Source: Candidatus Rifleibacteriota bacterium (GTDB taxonomy: Bacteria; Muiribacteriota; Ozemobacteria; Ozemobacterales; Ozemobacteraceae). From it: DNA of 64,000 nt. Positions 10,301 through 18,110 of the stretch are shown one piece after another. Within the stretch, counting starts at the first letter, position 1; the number at the start of each line of letters is the position of its first letter. Position numbers and translations under genes: made by a program. The stretch is taken from the NCBI GenBank assembly GCA_015232575.1, contig JADFZL010000003.1, positions 493,613-557,612 on the forward strand. The letters run 5' to 3'. Under the pieces are notes generated by a model. The model worked only from the letters and a program-made list of their open reading frames with translations, was not told the DNA's origin and searched no databases.

Positions 10301-11793
10301 TTGAATCTGAATCAATTACAGGCAAAATCCTTGATGCAGTTGTCTCATTATCAGGCCAGGCAAGGATGGACAAATCTGGAAATTCGTACATCACAAACCT
10401 TAACGGCATGAATTTGACCTTAGATGGTTTATCTGTCGCAAAACTAAAATCTGAACTTGAACAGAAGCTTATTTCCGCTGAAAAGCTCAAATGTTTTAAA
10501 GATGTCGATGGAAAAATGAAGGGAAGTTTAAAATTAAGCGGACAGAAAAACCGATATTCCGCAACCGGAGAAGTTGAACTGATCAATGGCAAAATGGGCT
10601 ATACAAGCATTCCCGACTTAATTGAAGGCATTAATGGAAAAGTCATTCTGTCACAAAATTCTGAAAAAGGTAAACCCTTCATTGAAATAAAGAATTTCAC
10701 CTCAAAGTTCAGAAAAGCTTCTCTTTCGATTCCTTACGGCAAAGTCTTTGATCCGCTGGGACAATGTTCTTTTTCTGTCGAAGCCGCGACCAGCAACGTT
10801 TTTCCACAGGATATGATGGCTCTTTTGAGCGGTTTGAAACTGCCAAAAGTTACCTTTGGCGGAAATGGCAGCCTGAGCGGTGAAATGAAAGCAGTGGGAA
10901 CCATCGATAAACCTGAATTGTCGTTCGGCTTACAGGGCGGAGATTTTCTTGTGAACTACAGTTCCGATGGAAACAGTTATCAGATTCCAATCGGGAAATC
11001 ATCTATCAAATTGTTCTTCGACCCGTTCAGCGGAAAAGCGAATTTTTCAAATTCGGAAGTTGGATTATTAAACGGAAAAATTCAGTTTTCAAATGCAACC
11101 GGAAAAATCAAAAATGGCTTTCCTGAAGAATTCTCTATCACGGGAATGTTTGATTCCATTGATCTGAAATCATTTTCTCAAAATGATGAAGCAAAGGTCA
11201 GAGGTGTATTAGGCGGAAAATTCAAGGCTGTTACAGAAAAAGGCGGAAAAAAAGATCTTGAAATCAATCTTGAATGCAAGAACCTCGGAATAGAGAAAAT
11301 GCCTCTTGACAAAGCAATGATAGATAAAATAGGCCTGGATTTCCTTGAAGACCCGGAATTTAAAACGGGCGAACTGAACTTCTTTCTGTCTTCAGAGGGC
11401 GATATAGCTGAAAAGGGACGCTTAAGAGTTGCAGACGCTCTCTTTGCCGGACCAGACCTCAGAATTGAATTAGGTGAAAGTGCTTTTGATCCGCAACAGC
11501 TTGATCTGCATGGAAAAATATTTCTTAATCCACAGCCCTTGAGAAAAACAAAGCTCGGAAAAAAACTTGGAAAATTTTCCAAAGTCATTCAGGATCAGAA
11601 AACTGGAATTCCTTTCGTGGATATTTCAGTTTCAGGAAAATGGAATCAACCGGCACTTCTGGCAAAATCAATCGAAAAGAATACCATGAAAAGGGGAAAA
11701 AGAAACTTTATCCGAAGCATTTTCGGCGGAAGCAGAGCCCACAAAGCAAGCGTCGAAGAGCTAAAAGCCTGGTTTCCTGGCTGGGAACCATAA
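7333..11793 (+). CDS. Large AsmA/TamB-like envelope protein
   Basis: This 1486-residue protein has a charged cytoplasmic N-terminus (1-40), a single membrane anchor (about 41-60) and a very long repetitive beta-rich region. The many short strands with Ser/Gly/Lys turns are typical of the AsmA, YhdP and TamB families. These span the periplasm as hydrophobic grooves and move phospholipids between membranes or assist outer-membrane proteins. The C-terminal 150 residues resemble the AsmA-like C-terminal domain, including a segment mentioning helix-breaking LNPQPLRKTKLG. The gene is divergent from the kinase receptor across a 60-bp gap. A second AsmA-like gene lies at 51447-55052. The ATG has no Shine-Dalgarno sequence and a predicted extended -10 box just upstream. 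The family assignment rests on architecture and overall style, so the exact subfamily is not fixed. Confidence 0.8.
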   Translation: MKNNDQNENQINTIQLEIEKRRLEHESGRKYVRLLRRLLRNLFAVAAIIAFILGANFLFQFYRLNNELIEGPFIDTLLKRITREKAVVSYSKSGSLMEGIDLSDVSLRNPLFKEGGVFLTARRITLNYSLKDVFFGKLILQELKITDPAISLTKDQSGRYVWDFSDEHVSEKPKEQSTEKREKIRPEELADSYLQNIEIKQLSIIAPKPGEIIPEKILTGILKIPTSTWQISGIDLHLRKFPKIEFTDHILQVSAPDKPRFATIQISRLKKSGDISLIADILSKNYIFSIQNRDENNKFIQIFDGRKKDNLNLNFFWKMRAENLFTRVTGFNGKIKLDDFEIINNLLPQGSHVHGRFFLESSADNPQQSILDSKISASLSSASVNISETVNISDIRANGTLKDKIFKFTDISARMASLTANASGNINFTDFDNPESLFETDLSGEKIRFSMKSSKIDSASRRLNASLERDTGNLNFSFVHPVQKKIQQIRDFNIQMKLLPDKAFSTLLPMKIIPVEKAEKIQRWLEEVDIMGPLAVSGYFESFRNIENATATIFFENTMLVNKKSRADSLFLNGQASLASGTMEIKNIIMKFAELNFLIDGSLSFNRLNKTLDEYKLLLTGELPGSKDFSVSQSKIQNTLGLKKPLAFDSIHIKGKKLLEAIFDSKNSVNKISLSADYIKLKQKKKTWLISALSAHADTSGQLFRPGTKIHDLTTDISCDFFGIPVSASASVDISGKNIKSLAIQSRGKNIQKVLDSLSEFDQIRSVIQKYNFSAKGEYNISLKGKGTLNRPNLEGKASSEKIQINAVDAEAVFPFSLSLATDLEGKYSSQISVSSGMLKYKTLELPLEKFNCAISYGREKSAKAQSINLSASGAVLGNSIDLKTDYSPKTGYLNSLKAEIKSTDIGRTAKQAVNIAKINLPFDLSGPFKANVSAKGPQGGIAADGKISISKLKLTVPLTSPSKGKYPLSLDDISGSIAFSGKEKQSFQIESESITGKILDAVVSLSGQARMDKSGNSYITNLNGMNLTLDGLSVAKLKSELEQKLISAEKLKCFKDVDGKMKGSLKLSGQKNRYSATGEVELINGKMGYTSIPDLIEGINGKVILSQNSEKGKPFIEIKNFTSKFRKASLSIPYGKVFDPLGQCSFSVEAATSNVFPQDMMALLSGLKLPKVTFGGNGSLSGEMKAVGTIDKPELSFGLQGGDFLVNYSSDGNSYQIPIGKSSIKLFFDPFSGKANFSNSEVGLLNGKIQFSNATGKIKNGFPEEFSITGMFDSIDLKSFSQNDEAKVRGVLGGKFKAVTEKGGKKDLEINLECKNLGIEKMPLDKAMIDKIGLDFLEDPEFKTGELNFFLSSEGDIAEKGRLRVADALFAGPDLRIELGESAFDPQQLDLHGKIFLNPQPLRKTKLGKKLGKFSKVIQDQKTGIPFVDISVSGKWNQPALLAKSIEKNTMKRGKRNFIRSIFGGSRAHKASVEELKAWFPGWEP

Positions 11794-11816
11794 TACGCAA
11801 GATGAAGAGACCTTTT

Positions 11817-11850
11817 TTAACCACGGAATTACACGGAAATTCACGGAAGC
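11817..11850. repeat. Fragment of dispersed repeat family 1
   Basis: TTAACCACGGAATTACACGG and the bases after it resemble the CACGGA-repeat core of the family-1 element (371-464), on the same strand sense as copy A. Only this core is present, between two plus-strand genes. Confidence 0.5.
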
Positions 11851-11878
11851 AGAAAACCATAAAAATGGGGTAAAAAAC

Positions 11879-13411
11879 TTGGCAAGAACAGAATATCAGA
11901 AAAATAGATTGAGTAACATAGTTTCGTTAAATTTACTTTTTTGTACAATATTATTGAGCATTTTGTGCTCTGTTTCTCTCTCGGCCGCAGAGTTGCGATT
12001 GCCAGACACATCTGATCCGCGTTCTATGTTTGTTGCGGAGGTGGCATTCAAGTCTGATGAAAAAACAAAAGTAACCATAGAATTTGATGCAACTCAGATT
12101 CAATTTCTTGGCGCAGTAATACCCTCGCCTGATGTACAAGCTGATGGAAATAAAATTGAAGTATCTAACAGCGACGGACAGCAAAAAACCACAGGTCTGA
12201 AATTTCTGCATTTTGGTGACAAAACGCAAACAAGTCTGTTATTATTTTCTGACAATAAAAGAATAGCTTCAAAAATAGTAAATTTTCACATAACTGAATC
12301 AAAAGGTTCGTACAATATTCACCTTCTGATTGCAGCAATTGTTTTTTTCATAATAGGAATGCTCTTCTGGAAAACCCAGAAAAAGAATGTTAATCTAATG
12401 TCTACCCGCTCACTATATATGAATTATGAAGAAATTCAGAAACTCGGCAAACTTACAAAAAAAGCTAACGATAACGATGAGAGTAAAACCAATTCTGAAC
12501 CACAGAAACCAGTAAAACAGGAAAAAATCGAAGAACCACCGATCTTTCAGAAGAAAGATGAAAATGAATCTGAAGAAAAAAGCTCGACTATAAGAACTGG
12601 AATGTCTGCAATAAATAAAAATTTCTCGCATCCTGCAACTGATAAAAAACCTGCTGAAGCAGATATTACAGCAGTTAAAAAACATCCTCCGGCAGATGAC
12701 TCAACAATGAAAAGTCCTTTCCAGGCAATAAATGACAAAAGATTGTCAGATCATAACAAAGAAAATGAAGACATTCAGACCAAATCTGAATCAAAATCAG
12801 AGTCTAAGTCTATACCTGACTCTGAGCTTAAGCCTGAATTGAAATCTGAAACAATTTCAGAAAAACATGGTAATCAGGATGAAGTTCTGAAGATTCCACT
12901 GGACAATAGTAAAACTATAAAAAAAGATATTTCAACAGATATTACAAGAAACATTCCTGAAAGCTCACCAGAAATCAATCCAACTGATATCACAAAAGAT
13001 ATGGCAATAAATCAACAGGAGACAAATTCACAGAAAAATATTCAAAAAGAAAATACCAATGATTTTAAGACAAAAAAAATATCCGGAATCGTTTCCACTC
13101 CGTCGGGTATCTCAAATATTCATATTATCATTGCTGATTCTCAGGGAAAAAAGTATGAATGTTCCAGTCGGGAAATAACTATTGGACGTGCAAAAAATAG
13201 CGGTATCATCATGACTGCAAGCGAAATAAGCAGAAATCATGCGTGTGTTAGACTTCTGGATGGAAACCCTGTACTTATACCAATTTCAGAGAGCAATATT
13301 ACAGAAATTAATGGTACAAAAATTAACACTCCTTCACCAGTTAAGGTAAATGATATCTTATCCTTTGGAGGAAAAGAATTTACGGTAGTCTTATTGACTA
13401 TTGAGAAATAA
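11879..13411 (+). CDS. Membrane-anchored FHA-domain protein
   Basis: 510 residues from a TTG start. A signal sequence covers about residues 14-36. A small beta-rich domain outside the membrane (about 40-145) follows, then one transmembrane helix (about 147-165). A long, charged and probably disordered cytoplasmic linker (170-420) is rich in Lys, Glu, Ser and Asn. The C-terminus is an FHA domain (about 423-510) with the expected Gly-Arg (436-437), Ser451-Arg-Asn-His454 and Asn-Gly motifs. FHA domains bind phosphothreonine, so this protein is a natural reader for the double kinase 5 kb away (inference). It is 23 nt upstream of the histidine kinase gene and probably co-transcribed with it. The TTG start has only a weak GGGG upstream. 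A second in-frame TTG at 11909 would give a shorter n-region. Confidence 0.82.
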   Translation: MARTEYQKNRLSNIVSLNLLFCTILLSILCSVSLSAAELRLPDTSDPRSMFVAEVAFKSDEKTKVTIEFDATQIQFLGAVIPSPDVQADGNKIEVSNSDGQQKTTGLKFLHFGDKTQTSLLLFSDNKRIASKIVNFHITESKGSYNIHLLIAAIVFFIIGMLFWKTQKKNVNLMSTRSLYMNYEEIQKLGKLTKKANDNDESKTNSEPQKPVKQEKIEEPPIFQKKDENESEEKSSTIRTGMSAINKNFSHPATDKKPAEADITAVKKHPPADDSTMKSPFQAINDKRLSDHNKENEDIQTKSESKSESKSIPDSELKPELKSETISEKHGNQDEVLKIPLDNSKTIKKDISTDITRNIPESSPEINPTDITKDMAINQQETNSQKNIQKENTNDFKTKKISGIVSTPSGISNIHIIIADSQGKKYECSSREITIGRAKNSGIIMTASEISRNHACVRLLDGNPVLIPISESNITEINGTKINTPSPVKVNDILSFGGKEFTVVLLTIEK

Positions 13412-13434
13412 TCCCTGCCTGAGGCGAAAGAAAA

Positions 13435-15060
13435 ATGAAAGAAATTACACTTTCTGAATTTTCAGAAATAATCTCAAAGATAGATTTTTCAAAATCTTCG
13501 AATGAATTTATCCCGCAATTGCTGAGCGGCATATCTGGTCTTATTCCCTCCAGTATCACAGCATTAGTAAAAATTGAAACAATGAATATAACCTGTTCAG
13601 ACAAGGATAAAGTCGCCCTTGTTGAAGATACATGTAAACTATTGTACAAGAAATTTAATAGTTACACCGAAAAGATCCTGATTACCGATCCTTCACAGCT
13701 TTTTACTGATGTCATTCCTGATAATATCTCAAACAAAGATTCTTGTTGTCAAAAAATGTTTTCGGAAAATCAGATAAATACCATTGGCTATTTTCCATTT
13801 AAAAAGAATGGGTCAGGAATTGCTGCGCTTCTGATTTTCTGCAACATTCCTCAAGACCTTGAAAAACAAATTAATGACATTGCAAACTCTTTTCTTCCAT
13901 ATTTTTTTCTTACTTCCAGGAAAGAAAATATTTCTGAAGAGCTGCAGGCAAAACTCGACAGTAGCGAGACCAAATATCAACTTCTTGTAGACGAACTTGA
14001 ACAGAAAATATTCTATAAAGACCCTGATTCTGTATACATTTCATGCAATAGGGCCTATGCCAATGTACTCGGAATTACTCCGGAAGAGATTACCGGAAAG
14101 ACCGACTTAGATTTCTATCCGCATGAACTGGCTGAAAAATACCGCTCTGATGACAAATTAATTATGTCCGGCAAGAAAACGCGCGTGCTTGAAGAAAAAT
14201 ACGTGGAAAAAGGAAAAGAATACTGGGTATACACAACAAAAACGCCAATATTTGATCATACAGGTAAAAATCTCGGAATTCTTGGAATGTTTTACGATAT
14301 TACTGAGAAAAAACTTCTCGAAGAACAGACCAAAAACCTTAATCAACAACTGGAAATTAAAGTCGCTGAGAGAACTGCACAGCTTGAATCTATTAACAGG
14401 GAACTTGAAGCTTTCTGTTATTCGGTATCACATGACCTGAGAACGCCTCTTCGCGGCATTGACGGGCTTTCACTTGCGTTAGTCGAAGATTTCGAGGAAT
14501 ATCTTCCTTCTGAAGCTAAAGATTTGCTGAGACGCATCAGAAGCGGAACCCAAAGGATGGGGCAACTGATCGACGATCTTTTGAAGCTCTCACGAATAAC
14601 TCGTGCCGGTCTTGAAAAAAAGCACTTCGATTTGAGCAAAACTGTTCACGAGGTAATCACTTATCTTCGCGATGCATCGCCTGAAAGAGACGTTCAATTC
14701 ATCATCAGGCCATCGATCAAAGTCTTTGCCGACCCGGATCTGCTTAGAGTGGTTATTGAAAATCTTCTGGAAAATTCCTGGAAATTTACTTCGAGAAGGA
14801 AAAATGCGCTGATTGAATTTGGAATTATCGAAAAAGATGGTGAACGCATTTATTTTGTACAAGACAATGGTGTTGGATTTGATATGGCTTATGTCGGCAA
14901 ATTGTTCGGCACATTTCAGAGATTGCATGGAATAAACGAATTTGAAGGAAATGGCGTGGGTCTTGCGACAGTTCAGAGAATAATAAACCGCCACGGCGGA
15001 AGAGTCTGGGCAGAGGGAACCCCTTCAAAAGGTGCGGCATTTTATTTTACCCTTGCATAA
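13435..15060 (+). CDS. PAS-domain sensor histidine kinase (soluble)
   Basis: 541 residues without a membrane segment. The N-terminal 160 residues are unassigned and might be GAF-like. A coiled coil leads to a PAS domain (about 178-292) ending in the usual DIT-EKK junction. The kinase core has the H box with phosphoacceptor His333 in SVSHDLRTPLRG, an N box at Asn447, a G1 box DNGVGFD (477-483) and a G2 box GNGVGLA (505-511). The H box type is that of bacteriophytochrome-like kinases. Such kinases commonly pair with Rcp1-type single-domain receivers, and one follows at 15549. There is no receiver in the same chain. GAGG about 10 nt upstream supports the ATG. The gene directly follows the FHA gene. 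Confidence 0.92.
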   Translation: MKEITLSEFSEIISKIDFSKSSNEFIPQLLSGISGLIPSSITALVKIETMNITCSDKDKVALVEDTCKLLYKKFNSYTEKILITDPSQLFTDVIPDNISNKDSCCQKMFSENQINTIGYFPFKKNGSGIAALLIFCNIPQDLEKQINDIANSFLPYFFLTSRKENISEELQAKLDSSETKYQLLVDELEQKIFYKDPDSVYISCNRAYANVLGITPEEITGKTDLDFYPHELAEKYRSDDKLIMSGKKTRVLEEKYVEKGKEYWVYTTKTPIFDHTGKNLGILGMFYDITEKKLLEEQTKNLNQQLEIKVAERTAQLESINRELEAFCYSVSHDLRTPLRGIDGLSLALVEDFEEYLPSEAKDLLRRIRSGTQRMGQLIDDLLKLSRITRAGLEKKHFDLSKTVHEVITYLRDASPERDVQFIIRPSIKVFADPDLLRVVIENLLENSWKFTSRRKNALIEFGIIEKDGERIYFVQDNGVGFDMAYVGKLFGTFQRLHGINEFEGNGVGLATVQRIINRHGGRVWAEGTPSKGAAFYFTLA

Positions 15061-15103
15061 AAGAAAGATTTCAGATAGATTTTTAAAGCTTGACGATTCC
15101 AGG

Positions 15104-15150
15104 AGAAAAGAAAAGAAAAGAAAAGACAAGACAAGAAAAGAAAAGACAGG
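15104..15150. repeat. AAAAG pentanucleotide microsatellite
   Basis: AAAAG units are repeated about nine times with a few A-to-C changes (AAGAC). The plus strand is purine-only for most of its length. It lies just after the histidine kinase stop codon. Confidence 0.75.
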
Positions 15151-15390
15151 ATTTTTTTACGCAGATTACGCAGATTTTTAGGGTTTTAGATTCTGATTTA
15201 TGATTTATGATTATTCGATTTGGATATGGATGGTTCGTGGGGGGTTGGAATGATTGGGAAGGTTGTGATTGGAGAATTTTTGAGATGATATTTTTTTCTT
15301 TCTTTTGAGGAATAAATGCTTTATTATGTTATAAGTGTTTGAATCTGTTTATATTTTGGAAATTAAAATAGAGATTATTAAGAATAAGGT

Positions 15391-15521
15391 CGTGTGAGTA
15401 TGCTAACTGATTCTGCACAATGGTTTTATTTTCCCCTTTAAAAATCTGTGTTATTCCGTGTACTCCGTAGTTAAAAATCAGTTTCTTTTTGTTTATCAGT
15501 TAAACGCTTGCATTACCCAAA
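15391..15521 (+). repeat. Dispersed repeat family 1, copy B
   Basis: This copy shares with copy A (371-464, opposite strand) and copy C (59801-59932) the blocks GTGTGAGTATG, TAACTGATTCTG, the CCGTGT-rich core and TTAAAAATCAGTTTC. With copy C it also shares a downstream extension that includes CAGTTAAA and TTACCCAAA. TTAACTGAT-type ends are inverted relative to ATCAGTTAA near the right side. Confidence 0.8.
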
Positions 15522-15548
15522 TAATTTGTATCAGGAGAAAAAAAACCG

Positions 15549-16004
15549 ATGGCGAAAAAAATAATTTTGCTCGTAGAAGATAATCCAGACGATGAAATGC
15601 TGACTTTAAGAGCTTTTAAGAAGAAAAAAATTGAATACGATATTATCGTAGCACATGATGGAGCTGAAGCGCTCGATTTTTTCTCGGGAAAAGGCATATT
15701 TGAAGGCCGGGATGTAAAACAGTTGCCTTCGATCATTCTACTTGATCTCAAGCTTCCAAAAGTTGACGGACTTGAAGTACTTAAGCACCTTCGGGCAAAT
15801 GAAGCGACAAAATTAGTACCAGTGATCATTCTGACAACTTCATCAGAACAGCAGGATATACTAAGCAGCTATAATCTCGGCGGAAACAGCTTTATACGCA
15901 AGCCGGTCGATTTTGACAAATTTATTTATGCTGTAGAACAAATCGGGCTTTACTGGCTGTTTTTGAACGAGCCACCGGTATCTGATTCCTCCACAAAAGG
16001 ATAA
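15549..16004 (+). CDS. Stand-alone response regulator (Rcp1-like)
   Basis: 151 residues forming a single receiver domain. Acidic pocket residues are Glu10-Asp11 (and Asp14-Asp15), the phosphoacceptor is Asp66 in the ILLDLKLP strand, Thr96 follows the next strand, and Lys118 sits in the conserved RKP turn. There is no output domain. The insert between helix 2 and strand 3 is typical of the Rcp1 group that partners phytochrome-like kinases. It probably receives phosphate from the kinase at 13435 or from the hybrids downstream and acts as a shuttle (inference). AGGAG lies about 11 nt upstream. The stop is 6 nt before the next gene, indicating translational coupling. Confidence 0.93.
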   Translation: MAKKIILLVEDNPDDEMLTLRAFKKKKIEYDIIVAHDGAEALDFFSGKGIFEGRDVKQLPSIILLDLKLPKVDGLEVLKHLRANEATKLVPVIILTTSSEQQDILSSYNLGGNSFIRKPVDFDKFIYAVEQIGLYWLFLNEPPVSDSSTKG

Positions 16005-16010
16005 TAAGAA

Positions 16011-18068
16011 ATGCTCAATGTTTTAATGGTTGAAGATTGCGAAGACGATTCCATACTTATTAAGCGCGTCCTTGAAAAGGGCGGTTTTTCACCCATGTTA
16101 TTTGAAAGAGTAGATACAAGAGAAGAATACATCTCTGCGCTCGAAAAACATACCTGGGATGTTGTAATTGCTGATTTTTCAATGCCGAATTTCAGCGGAC
16201 TTGAAGCAATTGCAATACTCAAGCTCAAGAGATTTGATATTCCATTCATTCTTGTTTCGGGTGTAATCGGCGAAGAAACCGCTGTTGAAGCGATGCGTGC
16301 CGGTGCTCACGATTATATTCTCAAAAATAAACTTACCAGACTTATTCCCGCCATCGAAAGAGAAATAAGGGAAGTCAAAATCAGACGGGAAAAAAAACAC
16401 GCCGAAGAAGCACTGAAAGAAGAGCAGAAGCGCTACAGAGAGTTATTTGAAAACTCTCCGGTATCTCTCTGGGAAGAAGATCGTTCACTTGTTAAAGATT
16501 TCTTCAATCAATTAAACGAAAAGGGAATAACCGACTTCAGAAAATACTTTCGCGATAATCCTTCTGAAATCAACGAAGCAATATCCAGAGTTCGTGTATT
16601 GAGAACAAATGTTACTTCCCTGAGACTCTTTGAGGCCAGTAATTTCAGAGATCTTTTTGAAAAACTCAGCGGAATTTTTGAATCAACTTCTAATGCGTTG
16701 GTAACAGAAGAGATGATTTCACTTGCCGAAGGATGCATGTCTTTTCAGGGCGAAAAATCTATTACCACGCTCCAGGGGAAAAAAAAGAACATTGCTTTCC
16801 AGCTTCGTGTCCTCTCCGGATTCGAAAAAACTCTGGGAAGAGTGCTCGTTTCTTTTATTGATCTGACCGACAGAAAGCTTATGGAAACAGAACTTTTGAA
16901 AGCTAAAGAAGCCGCAGAATCTGCAAACCGCGCAAAAGATCAGTTCCTTGCAAATATGACACACGAACTGAGAACTCCGCTTAACCCGGTTATCGGCTTC
17001 ACTGAACTTCTGCTTGAAATGGAGCCGACTTCCGATCAGCGCGAATATCTTGAAATAATTAAAAAGCGCAGCTATGACCTTCTGGCTGTAATCGACGACC
17101 TTCTTGAATTCTCTCAGATGGAGTCTTCAAGTTCAGTCTTAAAAGCCGAAATTTTTGATCTGAAACAACTGATTGTTGATTCCATACAGAGAATTAATCC
17201 TTTCGCAAGTGCAAAAGGCCTTTCAATTGAATGGAAGATGGAAAACGACGTTCCAACAAAACTTATCGGTGATCCGGTTCATATAAAACAGATAATTAAC
17301 AATTTGCTGTCCAATGCTGTTAAATTCAGCGAAAATGGTGATATTTCAATAGACGTAACAATAGACAGCACCCAGAAAGTGACAAGAAAAAATTTCACAA
17401 ACCTGCATATTTCAGTAAAAGACAAAGGAATTGGAATCTCAAAAGAAAAAATTGACCAGATTTTCTCTCCATTTTCGCAGGTTGACAACTCAATTACACG
17501 AAAATTCGGCGGAACCGGCCTTGGATTAGCGATAGTAAGAAGGCTCGTTGAATCAATGAACGGAAACATAACTGTCGAAAGTGAAATTGGAGTTGGAAGC
17601 ACTTTTAATATCGTTCTGGGTTTTGATTTGCCTGATTCGAAGAGTTTTCCGTATCTCGACAATAAAACTGTTCAGAAAACTTCTGGTACTGATCGAGTTC
17701 TGAAAGTACTGGTTGTCGAAGATGAGCCTTCAAATCGCCATCTTGCAGTGTCGCTGCTGAAAAAACATAATCATGATGTTCATTATGTTGAAGATGGAAA
17801 AAAAGCTCTTGAATGCATCGAAGCAGAGAGATACGATCTTGTACTTATGGACATTCAATTACCGGAAATGGATGGAGTTGCTGCAACAAAGCGCATCCGC
17901 GAACTTGATGTAATCAACGGCAGACACACTCCGATTGTTGCTCTGACAGCTTATGCAAGCGAATTCGACCGCGACAGATTCATGAAGGCAGGAATGGACG
18001 ATTTCCTTGCAAAACCAATTAACAGAGACGAGTTTTTCAAAGTTCTCAAAAATTATTCATCTAAATGA
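16011..18068 (+). CDS. Hybrid histidine kinase, REC-linker-HK-REC
   Basis: 685 residues, soluble. The N-terminal receiver (about 2-120) has Asp55 as phosphoacceptor and Lys105. A linker with PAS-like character (about 130-290) follows. The kinase core has His318 in THELRTPLNP, an N box around Asn431-Asn435, DKGIGIS (471-477) and GGTGLGLA (500-507). A C-terminal receiver (about 563-685) has Asp614. Having a receiver at each end means phosphate can enter through the first, be passed through the kinase, and be sinked or relayed by the last. It lies 6 nt after the stand-alone receiver and 42 nt before its paralogue, forming one operon. No DNA-binding output domain is present, so the final target is elsewhere. 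Confidence 0.93.
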   Translation: MLNVLMVEDCEDDSILIKRVLEKGGFSPMLFERVDTREEYISALEKHTWDVVIADFSMPNFSGLEAIAILKLKRFDIPFILVSGVIGEETAVEAMRAGAHDYILKNKLTRLIPAIEREIREVKIRREKKHAEEALKEEQKRYRELFENSPVSLWEEDRSLVKDFFNQLNEKGITDFRKYFRDNPSEINEAISRVRVLRTNVTSLRLFEASNFRDLFEKLSGIFESTSNALVTEEMISLAEGCMSFQGEKSITTLQGKKKNIAFQLRVLSGFEKTLGRVLVSFIDLTDRKLMETELLKAKEAAESANRAKDQFLANMTHELRTPLNPVIGFTELLLEMEPTSDQREYLEIIKKRSYDLLAVIDDLLEFSQMESSSSVLKAEIFDLKQLIVDSIQRINPFASAKGLSIEWKMENDVPTKLIGDPVHIKQIINNLLSNAVKFSENGDISIDVTIDSTQKVTRKNFTNLHISVKDKGIGISKEKIDQIFSPFSQVDNSITRKFGGTGLGLAIVRRLVESMNGNITVESEIGVGSTFNIVLGFDLPDSKSFPYLDNKTVQKTSGTDRVLKVLVVEDEPSNRHLAVSLLKKHNHDVHYVEDGKKALECIEAERYDLVLMDIQLPEMDGVAATKRIRELDVINGRHTPIVALTAYASEFDRDRFMKAGMDDFLAKPINRDEFFKVLKNYSSK

Positions 18069-18110
18069 GATCAAAATGGTTGGAAATAAAATATAATCCA
18101 GTGATGAAAT

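Larger units (their letters stand above)
15061..15548. other. Non-coding stretch with low-complexity and dispersed repeats
   Basis: No gene is visible. In order it holds an AAAAG-type purine tract (15104-15150), a tandem ACGCAGATT pair (15159-15176), a G/T-rich segment with strong strand skew (15181-15300), AT-rich sequence, and family-1 repeat copy B (15391-15521). Copy B ends about 28 nt before the next start codon. Confidence 0.6.
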
